Numbered from the stretch's first letter, positions 33,656 through 42,773 are shown. The stretch is 64,000 nt of DNA from Pseudomonas sp. PA27(2017) (GCF_001945445.1 NZ_MSXW01000046.1:1-64000); one strand, 5' to 3'. Translations and numbers: made by a program. The notes: generated by a model from the sequence alone, not told the origin.

Positions 33656-34486
33656 ATGGAAGCCTTGCTGCTACCGCTGCAAATCGACTTCATGCAGTAC
33701 GCCCTGCTGATCGCCGTGCTGGTGGCGATTCCGGCAGCGCTGCTGTCGTGTTTCCTGGTGCTCAAGGGCTGGGCGCTGATGGGCGACGCCACCGCCCATG
33801 CGGTGTTCCCCGGCGTGGTGATCGCCTATATCGTCGGTTTGCCCTATTCGCTCGGCGCCTTCGTGGCCGGCATGCTCTGCGCCATCGCCTCGGGGTATCT
33901 CAAGGAAAACAGCCGCATCAAGCAGGACACCCTGATGGGCGTGGTGTTCTCCGGCATGTTCGGCCTGGGCCTTTTGCTCTACACGCAGATCCATAGCGAC
34001 GTGCACCTGGACCATATTCTGTTCGGCGACATGCTCGGCATCGGCTGGGCAGATTTGCTGGAGAGCGGCCTGATCGCCCTCGTCGTCACCGCCTTCATCG
34101 GCCTGAAATGGCGCGACCTGCTACTGCACGCCTTCGACCCTGTGCAGGCGCGCACCGTCGGCCTGCCGGTGGGCCTGTTGCACTACGGCTTGCTTGCGGT
34201 GATGTCGCTGACCATCGTCGGCGCGCTGAAGGCCATCGGCATCGTGCTTACCGTGGCCCTGCTGATCGCCCCGGGCGCCATCGCCTTTCTGCTCACCCGC
34301 ACCATGGGCGCCATGCTCCTCACCGCGGTGGCCATCGCCGTCGGCGCGGCATTGAGCGGCGTGTACCTGAGCTTCTTCATCGACAGCGCACCGGGACCGA
34401 CCATCGTGGTGCTGCTCAGCGCCCTGTTCGTCGGCGTGTTCATCTACTCCAGCAGGCGCGAGCACAGGAGGGCCGCGCAGCTGTAG
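33656..34486 (+). CDS. Metal ABC transporter permease (second)
   Basis: 276 residues from the ATG at 33656; a GTG at 33650 overlaps the previous gene but lies too close to the GGAG site. ABC-3 family with GWALMGDATAHAVFPGVVIAY as the counterpart of the first permease. Last gene of the importer. The reading frame stays open for 81 codons after its TAG stop (to 34729), which may be chance. Confidence 0.9.
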   Translation: MEALLLPLQIDFMQYALLIAVLVAIPAALLSCFLVLKGWALMGDATAHAVFPGVVIAYIVGLPYSLGAFVAGMLCAIASGYLKENSRIKQDTLMGVVFSGMFGLGLLLYTQIHSDVHLDHILFGDMLGIGWADLLESGLIALVVTAFIGLKWRDLLLHAFDPVQARTVGLPVGLLHYGLLAVMSLTIVGALKAIGIVLTVALLIAPGAIAFLLTRTMGAMLLTAVAIAVGAALSGVYLSFFIDSAPGPTIVVLLSALFVGVFIYSSRREHRRAAQL

Positions 34487-34895
34487 GAATTACCACGTCT
34501 CTACACTCGCGAACGCGTTCGTGGCCCGACCACCAATCCGGCATATGGCCTGGCGAGGCTCGCCCTGCGCTTGCCCATCGAGCGCCGGAACCCGATCGCC
34601 GATGGCCAGGCCCGCCTACAGCACAGCCAGATGCCGTTGATTGCCGATCAGCCCTTCAATGAAGGCCAGCTCGTGTTCATCGACTACTCGCCATGGCGAC
34701 ACAGGGCCGGTGCGTCGGCCAAACGCTGACCTCGGCACCGTCGAGTGACTCGACGCACTCGCATATCTGGCATACCACATACCAATAAGGTAGGCTCACC
34801 GTACCTGTGAAATAGCTAAAAGCCAGCATCGAACCCTGCGCTTCTCGACCGCTCTTGACTCAATAACAACATCCCTCGCCCGAGCAGGAACCACC
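34487..34895. other. Intergenic region between metal importer and first chemoreceptor
   Basis: About 410 bases. No recognised gene. An open frame in phase with the preceding permease runs to a TGA at 34727-34729 and its last 32 codons (from an ATG at 34631) read like protein (MPLIADQPFNEGQLVFIDY), so a decayed gene end is possible. The chemoreceptor promoter should lie within 34730-34880, which is more AT-rich. Confidence 0.4.
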
Positions 34896-36839
34896 GTGAA
34901 CATCAAACAGAAGCTTACCTGGGGCTTTGCGGCCATTGCCTGTGTGCCCGTGGTGCTGGTCGCCATCGTGGTCGTCATCAACTTGCGCGAGCAGGCCCGG
35001 GAAGATTTTCTCGATAGCAGCAGCCGCGAGATCAGGCAGATCGACAACGCGATGAACCAGTTCTTCGATGCCATCGCCCAGAACGTCGAATACCTGGCCA
35101 AGAGCGATCTGCTGCGCGACACGCAGAACCTGAAGGACTACACCGCAGCCGACGCTGCCCGGGCGCCGCTACCGGCCAGCAATCAGGCGCTGCTGTACGG
35201 GCTGAACCAGTTCGCCACCAGCCATCCGACCACCGCCTACCTGCAGGTGGGCCACCAGGATGGCGGCTACCTGGTCTGGCCGGACGACCCCAAGCTCAAC
35301 AGCTACGACCCGCGCCAGCGTCCCTGGTACAAGGCCGCCATGGCCACGCCCGGCAAGATCGTGCGCACTCCGGCCTACTACTGGGCGCCCGATGACGTGG
35401 TGCTGATGGGCACCGTGCACACCGTCGACAACGCTCAGGGCCAGCCGCTGGGCGCCATCGGCCTGGACGTGTCGCTCAAGCAGCTCACCGATCTGGTCAA
35501 GCAGATCAAGCTGGGCCAGAGCGGCTACCTGATGCTGCTGGAGAACAGCGGCAACGTGCTGGTCGACCCGCGCGATGCAGCCCACAACTTCAAGCGCCTG
35601 GACGAACTGGGTGACGGCTACCGCGAATTGGCGGCGGTCAAGAGCGGCTTCGCCGAGGTCGAGCTGGGCGGCGTGCGCTACATGGCCAACGTTTGGTCGT
35701 CGGATAAGCTGGGCTGGCGCTTCATCGGCCTGATCGAACGCAGCGAAGTGATGGCCAAGGCCACCAGCCTCACCTGGCAGATCGGCGTGATCGCCGCAGT
35801 GCTGGCCGTGCTGTTCGCCATCGTTGGCGCCAGTTTCGCCGGACTGATCGTCAAGCCGATCCGCAGCGTGGCCGGTGGCCTGGAAGGCATCGCCCAGGGC
35901 GAAGGCGACCTGACCCGCAACCTCGACGTGCGCGGCAACGACGAAACCGCCCTGCTGGCGCGCTGGTTCAACCAGTTCCTCGGCGCCATCCGCACCCTGG
36001 TGCAGCGTATCGGCAGCGCCTCGGCGGACCTGCAGACCGCTTCCGACGCCACAACCCGCGTCGCCCTGGACATGAACGATGCCGCCGTGCGCCAGCGCGA
36101 AGCCGTGGAGCTGGTGTCCACCGCCTTCAACGAGATGGTCGCCACCGCCAACGAAGTGGCCCGCTCGTGCAGCCAGGCAGCCAGCTCGGCGGACTCCGGC
36201 CAGCGCCAGGTGCATGGCGGCCAACTGCAGATCGACGAAGCCACCGGCAGCGTCACCCAGCTCAGCGAGAACCTGCAGAAATCCGCCCAGGCCATGCAAG
36301 TGCTGGAGCAGGACAGCAAGAACATCAACGCCATCCTCTACACCATCCGCTCGATCGCCGAGCAGACCAACCTGCTGGCCCTCAACGCGGCCATCGAGGC
36401 CGCCCGGGCCGGTGAACAGGGCCGTGGCTTCGCCGTTGTCGCCGACGAAGTCCGCGCCCTGGCCAAACGCACCGCCGACTCCACCGGCGAAATCGACAGC
36501 CTGCTCGGCGGCCTGGCCAAGCGTACCCAGGACGTGACCAAGCAGATGCAGAGCAGCCTGAGCATGTCGCAGCAGAGCGTGGAGCGCATCCAGCAGGCGC
36601 GCGACAGCTTCGAGCAGATACGCGCCTCGGTGGACGAAATCCGCGATCAGAACAGCCAGATCGCCACCGCCGCCGAAGAGCAGCATCAGGTCGCCGAGGA
36701 CATCAACCGGCACATCGCACAGATCCACACCGATGCCCAGCTGGTCGAGGAACTGGCCCACTCGGCACGCAGTGACTCGCAGCGCCTGGAGACCCTCTCC
36801 GGCGAGCTCAACGGCCTGGTTCGCCGCTTCAGAACCTGA
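34896..36839 (+). CDS. Methyl-accepting chemotaxis protein, dCache type (copy 1)
   Basis: 647 residues from a GTG with AGGAAC upstream. Membrane helix at about 8-28, periplasmic dCache domain at about 30-275, second helix about 280-305, HAMP, then the methyl-accepting signalling domain with the conserved tip EQTNLLALNAAIEAARAGEQ. The ligand domain has YDPRQRPWYKAA and YYWAPDDVV, the kind of motif used by dCache receptors for amino acids or amines. No C-terminal CheR-tethering pentapeptide. The next gene is a same-length paralogue with a nearly identical signalling half. Confidence 0.93.
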   Translation: MNIKQKLTWGFAAIACVPVVLVAIVVVINLREQAREDFLDSSSREIRQIDNAMNQFFDAIAQNVEYLAKSDLLRDTQNLKDYTAADAARAPLPASNQALLYGLNQFATSHPTTAYLQVGHQDGGYLVWPDDPKLNSYDPRQRPWYKAAMATPGKIVRTPAYYWAPDDVVLMGTVHTVDNAQGQPLGAIGLDVSLKQLTDLVKQIKLGQSGYLMLLENSGNVLVDPRDAAHNFKRLDELGDGYRELAAVKSGFAEVELGGVRYMANVWSSDKLGWRFIGLIERSEVMAKATSLTWQIGVIAAVLAVLFAIVGASFAGLIVKPIRSVAGGLEGIAQGEGDLTRNLDVRGNDETALLARWFNQFLGAIRTLVQRIGSASADLQTASDATTRVALDMNDAAVRQREAVELVSTAFNEMVATANEVARSCSQAASSADSGQRQVHGGQLQIDEATGSVTQLSENLQKSAQAMQVLEQDSKNINAILYTIRSIAEQTNLLALNAAIEAARAGEQGRGFAVVADEVRALAKRTADSTGEIDSLLGGLAKRTQDVTKQMQSSLSMSQQSVERIQQARDSFEQIRASVDEIRDQNSQIATAAEEQHQVAEDINRHIAQIHTDAQLVEELAHSARSDSQRLETLSGELNGLVRRFRT

Positions 36840-36868
36840 TACGCCCCTCCCCCGCATCCCGCCATCAA

Positions 36869-36906
36869 CGCCTGCCCATCACGTGAAAAAACCTGATGGG
36901 CAGGCG
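36869..36906 (+). terminator. 13-bp perfect hairpin between the two chemoreceptor genes
   Basis: CGCCTGCCCATCA and TGATGGGCAGGCG pair exactly around an A-rich 12-base loop, 30 bases after the first receptor gene. There is no T-run after the stem; it may limit readthrough. Confidence 0.55.
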
Positions 36907-37033
36907 CTCAAGTTTGCGCTCACCACGCCGACTCAGTGTTCACAATACCTACAAACTCGCCAACCAGCCTTTCTGCCTGCTTCAAAGCCGTAAAAACCCA
37001 ACAAAAACGCTTTACCACCCAGCAGGAACCACC

Positions 37034-38977
37034 GTGAACATCAAACAGAAACTCACCTGGGCCTTCGCGGCCATTGCCTGTGTGCCCGTCGTTCTGGTCG
37101 CCGTCGTGGTGGTGGTCAACCTGCGCGAACAGGCGCGGGACGACTTCCTGGACAGCAGCAGCCGCGAGATCAGGCAGATCGAAAACGCCATGAACCAGTT
37201 CTTCGACGCCATTGCGCAGAACGTCGAGTACCTGGCCAAGCTGCCGGTGGTGCGCAGTGCAGGCGAGCTGAAGGACTACTCGGGCGCCCATGCCGCGACG
37301 GTCCCGCAGACCGAGCAAGGCAAGGCCTTTCTGGAGATGTTCGGCCAGTTCGCCGCCAGCCACCCGAGCACCGCCTACCTGTCGCTCGGCAAGAGCGACG
37401 GCGGCTACGCTTCCTGGCCGGACGACGCCAAGCTGAGCGGTTATGACCCGCGCGTACGCCCCTGGTACAAGGCCGCCATGGCCTCGCCAGGCAAGACCGT
37501 GCGCACCGCTGCCTATTACTGGGCGCCCGATGACGTGGTGCTGATGGGCACCGTGCACACCGTCGACAATGCCCAGGGGCAGCAGGTCGGCGTGGTCGGC
37601 CTGGACGTGTCGCTCAAGCAGCTCACCGAACTGGTCAAGCAGATCAAGCTTGGCGAAAGCGGCTACCTGATGCTGCTGGAAAGCAACGGCAACGTGCTGG
37701 TCGACCCGCGCACCCCGGAACACAACTTCAAGCTGATCAGCGAGCTGGGTGATGGCTATGCACAATTGGCCGGTGTCGAGAGTGGGCTGGTCGAGGTCGA
37801 ACTGGGCGGCGTGTCCTACATGGCCAACGTCTGGTCGTCGAAAAGCCTCGGCTGGCGCTTCATCGGCCTGATCGAACGCAGCGAAGTGATGGCCAAGGCC
37901 ACCAGCCTGACCTGGCAGATCGGCGTGATCGCCGCGGTGCTGGCCGTGCTGTTCGCCATCGTCGGCGCCAGCTTCGCCGGGCTGATCGTCAAGCCGATCC
38001 GCAGCGTGGCCGGCGGCCTGGAAGGCATCGCCCAGGGCGAAGGCGACCTGACCCGCAGCCTCGACGTGCGCGGCAACGATGAAACTGCTCTACTGGCGCG
38101 CTGGTTCAACCAGTTCCTCGGCGCCATCCGCACTCTGGTGCAGCGTATCGGCAGTGCCTCGGCTGACCTGCAGACCGCCTCGGATGCCAGCACTCGCGTG
38201 GCCCGTGACATGAACGACGCCGCCGGCCGTCAGCGCGAGGCCGTGGAGCTGGTGTCGACCGCCTTCAACGAGATGGTCGCCACCGCCAACGAAGTGGCCC
38301 GCTCGTGCAGTAACGCCGCCTCGTCCGCCGACTCGGGCCAGCGCCAGGTGCACGACGGCCAACTGCAGATCGACGAAGCCACCGGCAGCGTCACCCAGCT
38401 CAGCGAGAACCTGCAGAAATCCGCCCAGGCCATGCAAGTGCTGGAGCAGGACAGCAAGAACATCAACGCCATCCTCGACACCATCCGCTCGATCGCCGAG
38501 CAGACCAACCTGCTGGCCCTCAATGCGGCCATCGAGGCCGCCCGGGCCGGTGAGCAGGGTCGCGGCTTCGCGGTGGTCGCCGACGAAGTTCGCGCATTGG
38601 CCAAACGCACAGCGGATTCAACGGGGGAAATCGACGGCCTACTCGGTGGGCTGGCGCGCCGTACCCAGGATGTGACCAAGCAGATGCAGAGCAGCCTGAG
38701 CATGTCGCTGCAAAGCGTGGAGCGCATCCAGCAGGCTCGCGACAGCTTCGAGCAGATCCGCGCCTCGGTGGACGAGATCCGCGACCAGAACAACCAGATC
38801 GCCACCGCCGCCGAGGAGCAGCATCACGTGGCCGAGGACATCAACCGGCACATCGCACAGATCCACACCGACGCTCAACTGGTCGAAGAGCTGGCCCACT
38901 CGGCGCGCAGCGACTCGCAGCGCCTGGAGTCGCTTTCCGGCGAACTCAACGGCCTGGTGGGGCGATTCAGAACCTGA
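37034..38977 (+). CDS. Methyl-accepting chemotaxis protein, dCache type (copy 2)
   Basis: 647 residues from a GTG; the leader AGCAGGAACCACC before it is the same as before copy 1. Domain order matches copy 1. The first membrane helix, HAMP and signalling domains are almost identical to copy 1, also in DNA, while the outer part of the Cache domain (about residues 70-130) differs strongly, for example KLPVVRSAGELKDYSGAHAA against KSDLLRDTQNLKDYTAADAA. YDPRVRPWYKAA and YYWAPDDVV are kept. Tandem duplication with divergence of ligand range is the simple reading. It precedes an amine-oxidation gene cluster. Confidence 0.93.
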   Translation: MNIKQKLTWAFAAIACVPVVLVAVVVVVNLREQARDDFLDSSSREIRQIENAMNQFFDAIAQNVEYLAKLPVVRSAGELKDYSGAHAATVPQTEQGKAFLEMFGQFAASHPSTAYLSLGKSDGGYASWPDDAKLSGYDPRVRPWYKAAMASPGKTVRTAAYYWAPDDVVLMGTVHTVDNAQGQQVGVVGLDVSLKQLTELVKQIKLGESGYLMLLESNGNVLVDPRTPEHNFKLISELGDGYAQLAGVESGLVEVELGGVSYMANVWSSKSLGWRFIGLIERSEVMAKATSLTWQIGVIAAVLAVLFAIVGASFAGLIVKPIRSVAGGLEGIAQGEGDLTRSLDVRGNDETALLARWFNQFLGAIRTLVQRIGSASADLQTASDASTRVARDMNDAAGRQREAVELVSTAFNEMVATANEVARSCSNAASSADSGQRQVHDGQLQIDEATGSVTQLSENLQKSAQAMQVLEQDSKNINAILDTIRSIAEQTNLLALNAAIEAARAGEQGRGFAVVADEVRALAKRTADSTGEIDGLLGGLARRTQDVTKQMQSSLSMSLQSVERIQQARDSFEQIRASVDEIRDQNNQIATAAEEQHHVAEDINRHIAQIHTDAQLVEELAHSARSDSQRLESLSGELNGLVGRFRT

Positions 38978-39396
38978 ACCTGCCGAGGCGCAAGCACCCT
39001 GCTTGCGCCTCGCGGCCAGCGCATCCACCCCGCTACGGCGCTCCGTAGGCAAGCCGCGCCGTTGCGCACCTCACCCAAGCCCCGCTTGCGGCGCTGGCCT
39101 CCCAGGCACTGGGGCTCGCGCCTTCATAATGGCCCTAGCCCCCGCGCCCCAAAAGTGTGCATCGCGAAACTGAGCACCTTCGCAACAGTGGCCGATTTGG
39201 GCTAACTGCGCCCCTTGCCACTTACCTACCATCGACTCGGCCCAACTGGTTCTGAGCGCGACATTCGGATGCGAATGCCGTGACCGGCAACCGACTGCTG
39301 CTGCCGCGCACGGCACGCCAAAGGCACTCATAAAAGCCAAGCGCCGCAGCGTATGCCCAACTGCGCCAGACCTGCACTTCCGACTCGAGAAATGCC
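38978..39396. other. Intergenic region upstream of the amine-oxidation cluster
   Basis: About 420 bases. It starts with a terminator-like hairpin and contains a 6-base inverted repeat (CATTCG-GATG-CGAATG at 39262-39277), a possible operator. No gene is credible. Confidence 0.5.
38984..39012 (+). terminator. 12-bp perfect hairpin after the second chemoreceptor
   Basis: CGAGGCGCAAGC and GCTTGCGCCTCG pair exactly around ACCCT, 7 bases past the stop codon. T-run lacking. Confidence 0.55.
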
Positions 39397-40536
39397 ATGA
39401 CAATCAATACAAGAATCGATTTCCTCTACCTCTCCGAGCAGGACATGATCCGCGCCGGCGTGACCGACATGCTCGCTTGCGTCAATACCATGGAGGAGGT
39501 GTTCGACCTGCTCTACAAGGGCGACTATCGAATGGCCGGCGCCAACAACGATTCGCACGGCGCGCTGGTCTGTTTTCCAGAAGACTCACCGTTTCCCGAC
39601 ATGCCTCGCCATGCTGCCGACCGTCGCATGATGGCGATGCCCGCCTACCTGGGCGGCAGCTTCCGCACCGCTGGCGTGAAATGGTACGGCTCCAACGTCG
39701 AGAACCGCGAGAAGGGCCTGCCCCGCTCGATCCTGATGTTCACCCTCACTGACGTCGACACTGGCGCTCCGCTGGCGCACATGTCGGCCAACCTGCTGTC
39801 GGCCTATCGCACCGGCGCGATTCCAGGCGTGGGCGCACGTCACCTGGCCCGCAAGGATTCCAAGGTCGTCGGCCTGCTCGGTCCTGGCGTGATGGGCAAG
39901 ACTACGCTGGCTGCCTTCATCGCCGTTTGCCCGCTGATCGACACCCTCAAACTCAAGGGTCGCAGCCAGAAGAGCCTCGAGGACTTCATCGACTGGGTGA
40001 CGCAAACCTATCCGCAAATCACCACCATCGAAGTCGTCGACAGCATCGAAGAGGTGATGCGCGGCTCGGACCTGGTCACTTACTGCACCTCCGGCAGGAC
40101 CGGCAACCCCAGCGAGTACCCGCTGGTCAAGCGCGAGTGGGTCAAGCCCGGCGCCTTCCTGGCGATGCCAGCCGGCTGCAACATCGATGAAGGCATGGAG
40201 CAGCATGACGTACGCAAGGTGCTCGATAACATCGGCCTGTACCAGGCCTGGTACGAAGAGCTGCCCAAACCTGCCCACAACCATGTGCCGGTGATCGGCG
40301 TACGTTTCATGGACATGCTCGAGGAAGGAAAGCTGACCCTCGACCATCTCGAGGACATCGGCAAGATCATCGCCGGCGATGCCCCGGGCCGACGCAGCGA
40401 TGACGAAATCATCATCATGTCGGTTGGTGGCATGCCGGTCGAGGACGTGGCCTGGGGCACCGTGGTGTACCGCAAGGCGCTCGAACTGGGCATCGGCGTG
40501 AAGCTGAATCTCTGGGAAACCCCAGCCCTCCGCTAA
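39397..40536 (+). CDS. Ornithine cyclodeaminase/mu-crystallin family protein
   Basis: 379 residues. The Rossmann part has the nucleotide motif VVGLLGPGVMGKTTLA, and SYRTGA-like LLSAYRTGAIPGVGARHLA is the conserved family segment. Members bind NAD(P) and act on amino acids or imines. It is 29 bases from a RidA-family gene and followed by a FAD oxidase gene. NCBI uses the name tyramine oxidase subunit B for close-looking members, as I recall, so it may be part of a multi-subunit amine oxidase rather than a cyclodeaminase. Substrate uncertain. Confidence 0.82.
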   Translation: MTINTRIDFLYLSEQDMIRAGVTDMLACVNTMEEVFDLLYKGDYRMAGANNDSHGALVCFPEDSPFPDMPRHAADRRMMAMPAYLGGSFRTAGVKWYGSNVENREKGLPRSILMFTLTDVDTGAPLAHMSANLLSAYRTGAIPGVGARHLARKDSKVVGLLGPGVMGKTTLAAFIAVCPLIDTLKLKGRSQKSLEDFIDWVTQTYPQITTIEVVDSIEEVMRGSDLVTYCTSGRTGNPSEYPLVKREWVKPGAFLAMPAGCNIDEGMEQHDVRKVLDNIGLYQAWYEELPKPAHNHVPVIGVRFMDMLEEGKLTLDHLEDIGKIIAGDAPGRRSDDEIIIMSVGGMPVEDVAWGTVVYRKALELGIGVKLNLWETPALR

Positions 40537-40565
40537 CCCTCTCACTCCTTCAAGGACGCTATGCC

Positions 40566-40988
40566 ATGACCACCATCAGCAAAGTCAAAACCGGTTCCAA
40601 GTACGAAGAAATGGGCAGCTACTCCCGCGTGGTCGCGGTGGGCGACTGGATCTTCGTCTCCAACACCGCTGGTCGCAATCCACAGACCAAGGAAATCTCC
40701 GAGGACCTGGCCGAGCAGACCCATCAGGTGTTCGCCAACATCGAATCGGCACTCGCCGCCGTGGACGCCAGCCTGGCCGACGTCGTGTGTTCGCGCGTGT
40801 TCATCCAGAACCCGCAGGACGTGCCAGCGGTGATGACCATCGTCGGCGAGAAATTCCGCGGCATCGATCCGGCCTCGACGGTCACCTGCCCCCCCCTGGG
40901 ATCGACCGTCTACAAGGTCGAGCTGGAGCTGACCGCCTTCCGTGGTGCCTCTCGCGCCGACGTGAAGAAGATCAACCTGGCTCAGTGA
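40566..40988 (+). CDS. RidA/YjgF-family protein (variant)
   Basis: 140 residues, slightly longer than classical RidA, which hydrolyses reactive enamines and imines. The fold is recognisable from VAVGDWIFVSNTAGRN and the C-terminal VELELTAFRG. At the position of the catalytic arginine of RidA (PARS in the E. coli protein) this one has PAST, so it probably belongs to a Rid subgroup without the standard deaminase activity. Lying between an ornithine-cyclodeaminase-like gene and an amino-acid-oxidase-like gene, it may act as a dedicated partner or imine-handling protein. Confidence 0.85.
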   Translation: MTTISKVKTGSKYEEMGSYSRVVAVGDWIFVSNTAGRNPQTKEISEDLAEQTHQVFANIESALAAVDASLADVVCSRVFIQNPQDVPAVMTIVGEKFRGIDPASTVTCPPLGSTVYKVELELTAFRGASRADVKKINLAQ

Positions 40989-41035
40989 GCCAGGCTCGCG
41001 GCCACGTCATCCCCATTATTGTTGAGTGCTCTTTA

Positions 41036-42328
41036 ATGTCGCCTCGAATAGAGCCCGTACAAACTTCGACCGAGTTTCCCTCGAACAGCGCGGTGGTCAT
41101 CATCGGTGGAGGCATCATAGGCCTCACCGCGGCCCTGACCCTGGCCGAGCGGAACATTCCGGTGGTGGTATTGGAAAAAGGTCGCATCGCGGCCGAGCAG
41201 TCTTCGCGCAACCTCGGCTGGGTGCGCAAGACCAACCGCCATATGCATGACATTCCCCTGGCCCTGGCCGCCGAACGGTTGTGGCAGCAGATGCCGGAAC
41301 GGGTCGGCCAGGATGTCGGCTTTCGTCAGGCTGGAATCCTGTTCGTTGCCCGCAATGACGCGCAGATGGGCATGCACGAAGGCTGGTTGAAATCGGTGGC
41401 TTCACTGACCCTGGACTCACGCCTGGTAAGCGCCGCGCAAATCGCCAGGATGGCGCCCGGTGGCCAGGGCCAGTGGGCCGGTGGTATCTATACACCCTCC
41501 GACGCCCGCGCCGAACCCACCCTGGCCTCCAGTGCGATCGCCAAGGCGGCGATGGCCAAAGGCGCGCTGATCATCGAAAACTGCGCAGTACGCACCTTGG
41601 TCACCAGCGGTGGGCGCATCACTGGCGTGCTGACCGAACGCGGCGAAATTCGCTGCGAGCAGGTGCTGCTGGCCGGTGGCATGTGGTCGCGGCGTTTTCT
41701 CGGCAACCATGGCATCAACCTGCCGACCCTGCCGCTCACCTGCTCGGTGATGCGCACCAAGCCGATGGACGGGCCGACCGAGATCGCCCTGGGCGCGCCG
41801 GACTTCTCGTTCCGTCGCCACAAGGATGGCGGCTTCATCGTCACCCAGCGTGGCGCCCTGGATGCGCACCTGACCCTCGACCACCTGTTGATCGGTATGC
41901 GCTATCTGCCGCAGCTCAAGGCCCAGCGTGATTTCCTGCGGGTGTCCTTTGGCAAGGAGTTCTTCAAGGATCTGGCCCTGGCGCGCAGCTGGAGCGGCAG
42001 CTCGGTCACCCCGTTCGAAAAGGTGCGTACCCTCGATCCGGCCGCCAACCCGTCACTCAATGACGAGGCGATGCGTAACCTGATCGCGGCCTGGCCGATG
42101 TTCGCGAACGCGCAGATCGAGCAGAGCTGGGCCGGTGTCATCGATATCACCCCGGACTCCAACCCGGTGATAGGCCCGGTCGCCAAGCTGCCCGGTCTGA
42201 CCCTGGCCACCGGTTTCTCCGGTCATGGCTTCGGCACATCCCCGGCCGCCGGGCAACTGGCTGCCGACCTGTTGTGCGGCACTACACCCCTGGTCGATCC
42301 GACACCCTATCGCTTCGAACGCCTCTGA
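41036..42328 (+). CDS. FAD-dependent amino-acid/amine oxidase (DadA/DAO family)
   Basis: 430 residues from the ATG at 41036; the ribosome site is weak. FAD-binding motif VVIIGGGIIGLTAALTLAE near residue 20, followed by EKGRI and the SSRNLGWVRK segment. The C-terminal FAD-contacting region GLTLATGFSGHGFGTSPAAG is typical of glycine/D-amino-acid oxidases. It should oxidise an amine to an imine, which fits the Rid protein and the cyclodeaminase-like protein encoded just upstream. Last gene of the cluster, ended by a strong terminator. Confidence 0.87.
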   Translation: MSPRIEPVQTSTEFPSNSAVVIIGGGIIGLTAALTLAERNIPVVVLEKGRIAAEQSSRNLGWVRKTNRHMHDIPLALAAERLWQQMPERVGQDVGFRQAGILFVARNDAQMGMHEGWLKSVASLTLDSRLVSAAQIARMAPGGQGQWAGGIYTPSDARAEPTLASSAIAKAAMAKGALIIENCAVRTLVTSGGRITGVLTERGEIRCEQVLLAGGMWSRRFLGNHGINLPTLPLTCSVMRTKPMDGPTEIALGAPDFSFRRHKDGGFIVTQRGALDAHLTLDHLLIGMRYLPQLKAQRDFLRVSFGKEFFKDLALARSWSGSSVTPFEKVRTLDPAANPSLNDEAMRNLIAAWPMFANAQIEQSWAGVIDITPDSNPVIGPVAKLPGLTLATGFSGHGFGTSPAAGQLAADLLCGTTPLVDPTPYRFERL

Positions 42329-42348
42329 TAACAACCGCGCGCAAGCAA

Positions 42349-42376
42349 AAAAGCCCTTCTATTTTGAAGGGCTTTT
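42349..42376. terminator. Bidirectional terminator between oxidase and DUF1090 genes
   Basis: AAAAGCCCTTC and GAAGGGCTTTT pair around TATTTT, giving a GC stem flanked by A-run and T-run on both strands. It serves the convergent oxidase and DUF1090 genes. Confidence 0.88.
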
Positions 42377-42392
42377 CATTCAAGCAATCGCC

Positions 42393-42773
42393 TCAGCGAT
42401 TGAACTCGGACTCGGCGGCCTTCAGCTCCTCCATCGCCTCATCGAGCTTGGCCTGGCGCTTGGCGATCTTTTGCGGGTCGCCCGCCAGCTCGGCTTCACG
42501 CAAGTCGGCCTCACGCTCGCGGATCTCCTCGCGGGCCTCGTTGACCTTGGCTTCGAATTCGCGCGCCAGCTTCTGGTCCGAGCAATTGTCGCGCACGCCT
42601 TCCAGGGCCGCACTGAGCCCCTTGGCTTTTTCGGTATGGCCCTCGGCCCAGGCCGCCTGGAGCTGCTTCTCGATGTTCGCCGCCTTCGCTTCGCACCGTG
42701 GGTTGGCAGCCGAGTCGGCCAATGCCGGCAGGGCGGCAGCGAGCAACAGGGTGGAAATCAGGGCTTTCATCAC
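42393..42773 (-). CDS. DUF1090-family periplasmic protein (YqjC-like)
   Basis: 126 residues with a signal peptide ending at PALADSA. The mature part is a highly charged helical protein with two cysteines (RCEAKAANIEKQL and VRDNCSDQKLAREF) and a long EAREEIREREADLREAE helix, as in the DUF1090 family. Function unknown; a periplasmic coiled-coil role is likely. It is divergent from the Gfo/Idh/MocA gene. Confidence 0.87.
   Translation of the reverse strand: MMKALISTLLLAAALPALADSAANPRCEAKAANIEKQLQAAWAEGHTEKAKGLSAALEGVRDNCSDQKLAREFEAKVNEAREEIREREADLREAELAGDPQKIAKRQAKLDEAMEELKAAESEFNR

Noticed and set aside
35169..36857. 562-codon open frame on the minus strand
   Set aside because: Antisense to the first chemoreceptor; glycine- and valine-rich translation without domains.
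34896..38977. Long direct repeat considered as a composite transposon or CRISPR-like array
   Set aside because: The repeated DNA is the coding sequence of two paralogous chemoreceptors; no transposase and no short regularly spaced repeats.
39300..39396. Possible sigma-54 promoter before the amine-oxidation cluster
   Set aside because: GGCACG is present but the second element does not match GC at the required spacing.
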